Below, in pieces: positions 4,497 through 8,377 of a stretch of 8,377 nt of DNA. The position numbers and the translations under genes were made by a program. The first letter of the stretch is position 1. The number at the start of each line of letters is the position of its first letter. The stretch comes from Chitinophagaceae bacterium (lineage in GTDB: Bacteria; Bacteroidota; Bacteroidia; Chitinophagales; Chitinophagaceae): the NCBI GenBank assembly GCA_021323155.1, contig JAJTCI010000087.1, positions 1 through 8,377 of the forward strand, in the 5' to 3' direction. Below the pieces are notes generated by a model that was not told the DNA's origin, did no database searches, and saw nothing but the letters and a program-made list of their open reading frames with translations.

Positions 4497-6962
4497 CTAC
4501 TGCACCACCAGCACCTGCGTTTGAATCGCGCCATCTTCGGCCATCACTTTCAACCAGTACACACCTTTCGCTACACCACTTAGCGCTACCTGGTTACTGC
4601 TACTGCAAGACGCACTCCGCCATACCGTGTTCCCCTGGCCATCCACGAGCATGATCGATTTTATGTTCTCACCATCCACCCGCACGTAATTGTTAGCGGG
4701 GTTGGGATACACATGAATTGTATTGCCCCTATTCCACCACACGCGCGCGACAGGCGAGTAACTCACCGCGCCATCTTTATACGCCACCTGCAGGCGATAA
4801 TACAGGTCTGAGTCCAGGTCAGCCGCGGCCACATCAACAAGAGAATATTCATGCACGCTTCCGGCACCTGCTGCATTTACATTACCCACCGAGCTGAATG
4901 TTTTTCCATCCTTACTGCGCATTACCGTATACTTCAGCACCTGCTCTTCCCCGGAAGTTTTCCAGTCGCACTGCACATCCCTGCCCGATTTGTTAGCACT
5001 AAACGATATCACCTGCAACGGTAAAGGCACCGTCGTCCGGATCAATATCCTGCTGGTCCACGGTTGCAACGTCAGGCTCGTCACTGTCATATCATCCAAG
5101 TCTTTCCACTGCACGCCTTCCAGGTCCTGCACCACCACGTTGTCCGTCGGGTTCATGAATAGTTTCGATTTGTCTTCGATCGAGTCAGTCCAGGTAAAGC
5201 TGTTCGGCACTGTATTCATATCAAACCCCGTCGCGCTCCGCCAGGCGGCGAGTGTCAATAGGGGAGGTGACGACTTCAACGCGATCAGGTTGGTGAACGG
5301 TTGAATATAATAGTTGTTGTTGATCACTCCTGCCGTGAAGGCGTTCGTATAATCCACGTACCGGATAACCGTACCCGCCTGCGCGCCGGTGAATTTCTTC
5401 GCGAAGAACACATTACCCTGTATGTCCATATTACTGATAGCGGTATCAACCTGGTCGCCGCCATTCAGGTCCAGCGCTACGCTGAAGCCATACACCGTAT
5501 TACCCGATATCGTATTGTGATGCGTACCGCTGTTCATGAAGATGCCTTTCTTCATGCGGCCGAATACAGTATTGTCCTGCACGGTGGAGTATTGCGTAGA
5601 GAAGTCGAAATAGATGGCGGGTGTGACGAATGAACCGCTACCGCCCTCACTGTTACCATCGCTGGTGCTGATGAAGTTGTTGCGGAAAATATTGTACTTC
5701 GAATTCGCTCCGTAGGATTTAAGTGCAGCCCCGTCGTTATTGATCAGCATCACATTCTTGATGATGTTCTTTTCAACGATATGGTTCCTCCCATCGGCGG
5801 CGATACCGCAATAGCCGGCCCCGTCGATATCATTGTGGTGGATATGGCAGTTGTCAACGAACGCCGCCTTGATAGCGGATAGGTTGATCTCGGTGCCGAT
5901 TCCACTATTGCGGAACTGCCCGATATCCCTGAAGGTATTGTGGTGTACCTGCGCATTCGTGGCGTCGCCGCTGATGAACATCGCGATGCCATCCACTTCG
6001 GTAAAGTGGGAGTTGCTGGTCTCGTTATAACTGCCCTTATCATTCACACCGTGTTCATACTGTCGCGCGAAAGTGCAGCTGTCTATCCTGATGTACTGGT
6101 TGTTGACCGCGCCGATCATCACGCCCGTCTTCGATTGCTTCTCGAACGTGATGCCTTTTATCGTGATATAAGATACGTTGTTCAGCAGTTTAATACCGAA
6201 TGAATCCACCGAGCCTTCGCAGTTGAGCGTGTTGGGGTCCACGCCGGTGGAAGGTTTATAGTACACTTTCTGGTCGGCGGATGAGTACTTCCATTCGGCA
6301 GCGGTGTCCAGGTGCTGGATATTGTCATAAAGGAAATAAGCGAAGTTGGCAATCGCGGCGATCGTCAGTCCGGAGCTGTAGGTGATCTTATCGACAGTCA
6401 CGTCCGCGACACCCGTTTTTTCCCAGCACCACTGCGCGGTATGCACGCATACTTTCGAATTGTTCACCATGGAGGGGGGCACACCGGTGATATCAGCGTC
6501 TTTGATATAGAATTTCTGTGCGGAGTCCAGGTACAGGTAACGGCCATTGTTTGGGTAGCGCGCGAGTATCTGTTCTTTGTCAGCCACGAAGAAGTTCTCC
6601 ATCGAATCGGTGAATGACGACTGGTAAGCGTTATACGTACTATTGAAAGTCCAGCCACTCACCACCCGCGCGCCGCTGATCACTGGTTTGGCGCCAGCAT
6701 CATAGGCGCCGATGAATATGGGAGCGCTGCTGTTACCGGAGTGGCGAATATTGATCTGTCCCCGGAACACGTCCCCGCAGCGAAACAATACATTGTCTCC
6801 CGGTGCCAAAGGGAGCGTATTCAGTTTCGCGATCGTCTGGAAAGGCGATGCAGCCGATGTGCCGCTGTTCAGGTCGTTTCCCGATGCGGAGAAATAATAA
6901 GTGGTAGCATTCGCCTCAATCGCGCAAAGCACGAGACAGCCAATCAGGGCAAGGGTTCTCAT
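4497..6962 (-). CDS. Secreted right-handed beta-helix protein with type IX sorting domain
   Basis: An 821-residue exported protein. Residues 1-19 are a signal peptide (MRTLALIGCLVLCAIEANA) with likely cleavage after Ala19. TYYFSASGNDLNSGTSAASP (21-40) and FQTIAKLN (41-48) form the opening typical of parallel beta-helix carbohydrate-active proteins. Repeated helix coils run over about 255-520, with rungs such as HHNTFRDIG (340-348), NCHIHHNDI (371-379) and HHNTISGNTVYGF (481-493). Residues 600-643 form a strand-rich region ending LQPWTSRILIRT, a linker-domain pattern common in glycosidases. A fibronectin-like domain (about 647-745) and a T9SS C-terminal domain (747-821, with YPNPANNYV and GVYWLKV) follow. 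Proteins of this type are moved through the outer membrane by the Por machinery and often bind or cleave polysaccharide. Catalytic residues cannot be assigned from sequence alone, so lyase, epimerase or pure binding roles all remain open. No sugar-uptake genes lie beside it. Confidence 0.93.
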   Translation of the reverse strand: MRTLALIGCLVLCAIEANATTYYFSASGNDLNSGTSAASPFQTIAKLNTLPLAPGDNVLFRCGDVFRGQINIRHSGNSSAPIFIGAYDAGAKPVISGARVVSGWTFNSTYNAYQSSFTDSMENFFVADKEQILARYPNNGRYLYLDSAQKFYIKDADITGVPPSMVNNSKVCVHTAQWCWEKTGVADVTVDKITYSSGLTIAAIANFAYFLYDNIQHLDTAAEWKYSSADQKVYYKPSTGVDPNTLNCEGSVDSFGIKLLNNVSYITIKGITFEKQSKTGVMIGAVNNQYIRIDSCTFARQYEHGVNDKGSYNETSNSHFTEVDGIAMFISGDATNAQVHHNTFRDIGQFRNSGIGTEINLSAIKAAFVDNCHIHHNDIDGAGYCGIAADGRNHIVEKNIIKNVMLINNDGAALKSYGANSKYNIFRNNFISTSDGNSEGGSGSFVTPAIYFDFSTQYSTVQDNTVFGRMKKGIFMNSGTHHNTISGNTVYGFSVALDLNGGDQVDTAISNMDIQGNVFFAKKFTGAQAGTVIRYVDYTNAFTAGVINNNYYIQPFTNLIALKSSPPLLTLAAWRSATGFDMNTVPNSFTWTDSIEDKSKLFMNPTDNVVVQDLEGVQWKDLDDMTVTSLTLQPWTSRILIRTTVPLPLQVISFSANKSGRDVQCDWKTSGEEQVLKYTVMRSKDGKTFSSVGNVNAAGAGSVHEYSLVDVAAADLDSDLYYRLQVAYKDGAVSYSPVARVWWNRGNTIHVYPNPANNYVRVDGENIKSIMLVDGQGNTVWRSASCSSSNQVALSGVAKGVYWLKVMAEDGAIQTQVLVVQ

Positions 6963-7079
6963 TGAGTAGGTGGTTTATGTCGGTGATGCGAGGCGGGGGT
7001 AGGACAGCGGGACTTATAAATAGTTTAACACGGTGTGCCCGTCTGCGGTTAGATAGAACAAGGTAGTCTTTTAATCCAA

Positions 7080-7099
7080 CCCCACCATTCATCGTGGGG
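7080..7099. repeat. Palindrome module A, copy 2
   Basis: CCCCAC and GTGGGG flank CATTCATC. It matches copy 1 at 18 of 20 positions, and the preceding AA and following GAT are also shared. The changes weaken the inner stem (one C:C mismatch), as expected for a drifting dispersed repeat. Confidence 0.75.
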
Positions 7100-7120
7100 A
7101 TCCAGTGTGCAAGGTCTCCT

Positions 7121-7132
7121 GGGCTTTAGCCC
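7121..7132. repeat. Palindrome module B, copy 2
   Basis: GGGCTTTAGCCC, identical to the core at 4221-4232 and placed at the same distance after module A (21 bp in both copies). Confidence 0.7.
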
Positions 7133-7140
7133 TTTACGCC

Positions 7141-7164
7141 GTTGTTGGTCGCCTGACCAACAAC
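7141..7164. repeat. Perfect 10-bp hairpin of the GTTGTTGG family
   Basis: GTTGTTGGTC (7141-7150), a GCCT loop (7151-7154) and GACCAACAAC (7155-7164). This is the most compact copy of the inverted pair seen with a long loop at 4302-4346. It is not followed by a T tract on either strand, so it is not a typical terminator. Confidence 0.8.
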
Positions 7165-7172
7165 TTGCCATC

Positions 7173-7190
7173 ATCTCTGCTTGCAGAGAT
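7173..7190. repeat. Perfect palindrome ATCTCTGCTTGCAGAGAT
   Basis: Two 8-bp arms around TT, 8 bp after the 7141-7164 hairpin. No second copy is seen in the window. Its role is unknown; it may be part of the repeat or an operator. Confidence 0.55.
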
Positions 7191-7291
7191 CCATCCGCCT
7201 CAAACGAGTTTCAATGTATACCGTGTTTAGAGCGTATGTCAAAGGCTTCTGTAATTAATATGAACCTCCCAAATTTATCCGCGTCAATCCC

Positions 7292-7313
7292 CGCCTCGCC
7301 AGTCGGGCAGGCG
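7292..7313. repeat. GC-rich imperfect palindrome
   Basis: CGCCT (7292-7296) and AGGCG (7309-7313) flank a GC-rich centre with further partial pairing (CGCC / GGGC). It resembles GC-rich CGCCTGCCC-type dispersed palindromes that I recall from bacterial intergenic regions; only one copy is in the window. Confidence 0.4.
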
Positions 7314-7333
7314 TGTTCCCATCACATCCCGCC

Positions 7334-7357
7334 GTTGTTGGTCGTCCTGGCCAACAA
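7334..7357. repeat. Second GTTGTTGG hairpin of copy 2
   Basis: GTTGTTGG (7334-7341) is followed by TCGTCCTGG and CCAACAA (7351-7357), giving a 7-bp perfect stem. It is preceded by CCGCC, as in the 8311-8377 array units, and sits 193 bp after the 7141 hairpin. Confidence 0.7.
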
Positions 7358-7419
7358 GATTCCGTAGCAGGATAATCATCGACCCAATCTCAAATCTCAA
7401 ATCTCCTCAGGTCGCCGGT

Positions 7420-7475
7420 GCAATCATCGCCTACCTGCAACTTGCAACCTGCAACCTGCAACTCAACCTGCAACC
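7420..7475. repeat. Heptamer array (module C), copy 2
   Basis: After the shared 16-bp lead come TGCAACT, TGCAACC, TGCAACC, TGCAACT, a shortened CAACC, and TGCAACC (7436-7475). The array stops 4 bp before the stop codon of the TonB-C-like gene at 7480. The copy number differs from copy 1 (about 5.7 units against 4), consistent with slippage. Confidence 0.8.
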
Positions 7476-7479
7476 TGCC

Positions 7480-8265
7480 TCAATCCTTCTTCTTCCTCTT
7501 CTTCCTCCTCCCTTCCTCCACCACGAACGTCACCGTCTGCTGCATCCGCTGTTTCACCGGTTTATTAAATTGAATGGCTGGCCGCCACTGCGGACCACTC
7601 CGTATCACGCGCAGCGCCTCCACCGTACAAGAATGGCATGCCGGTGTAGTGCTGTCCGCTTTCACGTCTATGATGTTTCCCTCTTTGTCAATCTGGAACG
7701 ACACCGATACACGATAGGTCCCCTCATCTTCTCCCGCGTCTACCGGGGCTTCCGCGATCAGGCTGGTCGCGATGTACCTGCTCCATGCTTTGTAACCACC
7801 CGTGAACTGCGCCTCCCGCTCCGTCACGTAGCCGGGGATGCTGTTGCCCTCCTCATCCCATCCCTCCTGGAATGTGTCGCCATTCTTGCCATACGATATA
7901 TAAGACCGCTTTTTCCCGTTAGGGTGGTAGGTGGTCCGGTTCACCATCTCGCTTTTATCATCGTATACGTTCGTGCTCGTCAGCACACCCTCGTCATTGT
8001 AATTATCGAACTTCCCCACCGGCGAGCGCATGTCCGCTTTCAGGTAAGTACCTTGCGATTGCAATAAATTGTTCTTAGCGTAGTAAGACTTTCCATACCA
8101 CAGGTTCCCCTGCTTCGTCACCACGATATAAATATGCGCGCTGTCTTTAATGCGCGTATCCTTCCCCTTTTTGTCAAAATACACGATGGTGCTATCCTGC
8201 GCCTGTATCAGAAAAGGCGCCGCCATCAAAATCACGAGTACAAGAATTTTCATAGATGAATACAT
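7480..8265 (-). CDS. Exported MORN-like and TonB C-terminal domain protein
   Basis: A 261-residue protein with an N-terminal signal peptide (MKILVLVILMAAPFLIQAQ, residues 5-23) and no retained membrane anchor. Residues about 55-145 contain YwqK/MORN-type strand repeats (YYAKNNLLQSQGTYLK, NYNDEGVLTSTNVYDD, YHPNGKKRSYISYGKNGD). Residues about 160-250 form a TonB C-terminal domain: SVSFQIDKEGNIIDVK, then EALRVIRSGPQWRPAIQFNK, then VTFVVEE. Canonical TonB couples inner-membrane ExbBD to outer-membrane transporters; without an anchor or a Pro-rich stem this protein is more likely a periplasmic relative of unknown role. An unusual CHSC (210-213) sits where most relatives are hydrophilic, and the tail is RRKKRKKKD. 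ATG at 8263-8265 gives 261 residues; the ATG at 8251-8253 gives 257 and a cleaner signal peptide, and is preferred if the -7 box at 8271-8278 is real. Confidence 0.9.
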   Translation of the reverse strand: MYSSMKILVLVILMAAPFLIQAQDSTIVYFDKKGKDTRIKDSAHIYIVVTKQGNLWYGKSYYAKNNLLQSQGTYLKADMRSPVGKFDNYNDEGVLTSTNVYDDKSEMVNRTTYHPNGKKRSYISYGKNGDTFQEGWDEEGNSIPGYVTEREAQFTGGYKAWSRYIATSLIAEAPVDAGEDEGTYRVSVSFQIDKEGNIIDVKADSTTPACHSCTVEALRVIRSGPQWRPAIQFNKPVKQRMQQTVTFVVEEGRRKKRKKKD

Positions 8266-8270
8266 GTTCG

Positions 8271-8278
8271 TAAAAATA
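8271..8278 (-). promoter_or_regulatory. Possible -7 box for the TonB-C-like gene
   Basis: On the minus strand TATTTTTA matches TAnnTTTG except at the last base. Transcription would start near 8264, making the upper ATG leaderless and giving the lower ATG (8253) a leader of about 12 nt. No TTTG is seen 19 bp upstream, so support is partial. Confidence 0.35.
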
Positions 8279-8310
8279 ATGGTTCTTCCGTTTTGATGCC
8301 CGCCTCCCCG

Positions 8311-8377
8311 CTGTTGTTGGTCGTCCCCCGCCGTTGTTGGTCGGTCGCCCGCCGTTGTTTGCTGCCCCCGCCGTTGT
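8311..8377. repeat. Tandem GTTGTTGG array, third copy, cut by the window end
   Basis: GTTGTTGG-type cores begin at 8313, 8333, 8354 and 8373 (spacings 20, 21 and 19), each preceded by CC or CCGCC: CCGCTGTTGTTGGTCG, CCGCCGTTGTTGGTCGG, CCGCCGTTGTTTGCTG, CCGCCGTTGT. The unit is the same as at 4261-4320. It lies just upstream of the TonB-C-like gene and probably continues beyond the window. Confidence 0.75.

Larger units (their letters stand above)
6963..7479. other. Repeat-filled spacer, copy 2 of the composite repeat
   Basis: This 517-bp spacer lies between the start of the beta-helix gene and the end of the TonB-C-like gene. After about 115 bp of unremarkable sequence that must contain the beta-helix promoter (no clear TTTG/TAnnTTTG pair seen), it repeats modules A (7080), B (7121), a GTTGTTGGTC hairpin (7141), a second GTTGTTGG hairpin (7334) and the heptamer array (7420). 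Between the hairpins lie about 170 bp not found in copy 1, with two further palindromes. I see no gene. Confidence 0.7.

Noticed and set aside
5301..5633. 110-codon open frame on the plus strand
   Set aside because: Antisense to the beta-helix gene; long antisense frames are expected given its codon bias.
7570..8067. 165-codon open frame on the plus strand
   Set aside because: Antisense to the TonB-C-like gene, with an Arg- and Val-rich composition typical of shadow frames.

Overview
The window looks like chromosomal DNA from a Bacteroidota bacterium, most likely the Chitinophagaceae or a close relative. This is an inference from several signs: a secreted beta-helix protein ending in a type IX secretion sorting domain, a secreted TonB-C-terminal/MORN-like protein, a PAS-rich sensor with a Bacteroidota-style 'SHELRRP' H-box, scarce Shine-Dalgarno sequences, promoter elements resembling TTTG-N19-TAnnTTTG, and intergenic spacers full of short dispersed repeats. 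Base composition is roughly balanced. No rRNA, tRNA, transposase, integrase or CRISPR array is visible.

Layout. Positions 2-367 hold the 3' end of a serine hydrolase of the class A beta-lactamase type, followed 52 bp later by an SRPBCC (AHSA1-like) protein (420-911). A gene-poor stretch (912-1650) contains degenerate pyrimidine-rich repeats, a strong hairpin that reads as a terminator mainly on the minus strand, and a 52-codon minus-strand gene (1311-1469). Next come a small DUF3606-like gene (1654-1839) and, convergent with it, a 559-residue sensor (1852-3531, minus) made of a degenerate receiver, three PAS domains and a histidine phosphoacceptor domain without an ATPase domain. A helical protein of unknown function (3692-4171) is divergent from the sensor.

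From 4172 on, two minus-strand genes for exported proteins, a T9SS beta-helix protein (4497-6962) and a TonB-C-like protein (7480-8265), alternate with repeat-filled spacers. The two complete spacers (4172-4496 and 6963-7479) carry the same repeat modules in the same order: a CCCCAC...GTGGGG palindrome, a GGGCTTTAGCCC palindrome, GTTGTTGGTCG repeats with inverted partners, then a TGCAACC heptamer array. A third spacer beginning after 8265 carries the GTTGTTGG tandem array and runs off the window.

How the genes relate. There is no clear operon or pathway. The first two genes may be co-transcribed. The sensor and its divergent neighbour share a promoter region. The two exported proteins fit the cell-envelope and secretion biology usual in this phylum but have no visible functional link. 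The best candidates for undescribed biology are the composite dispersed repeat and the sensor that has lost both its receiver phosphorylation site and its kinase catalytic domain. I found no convincing multi-gene novel system.
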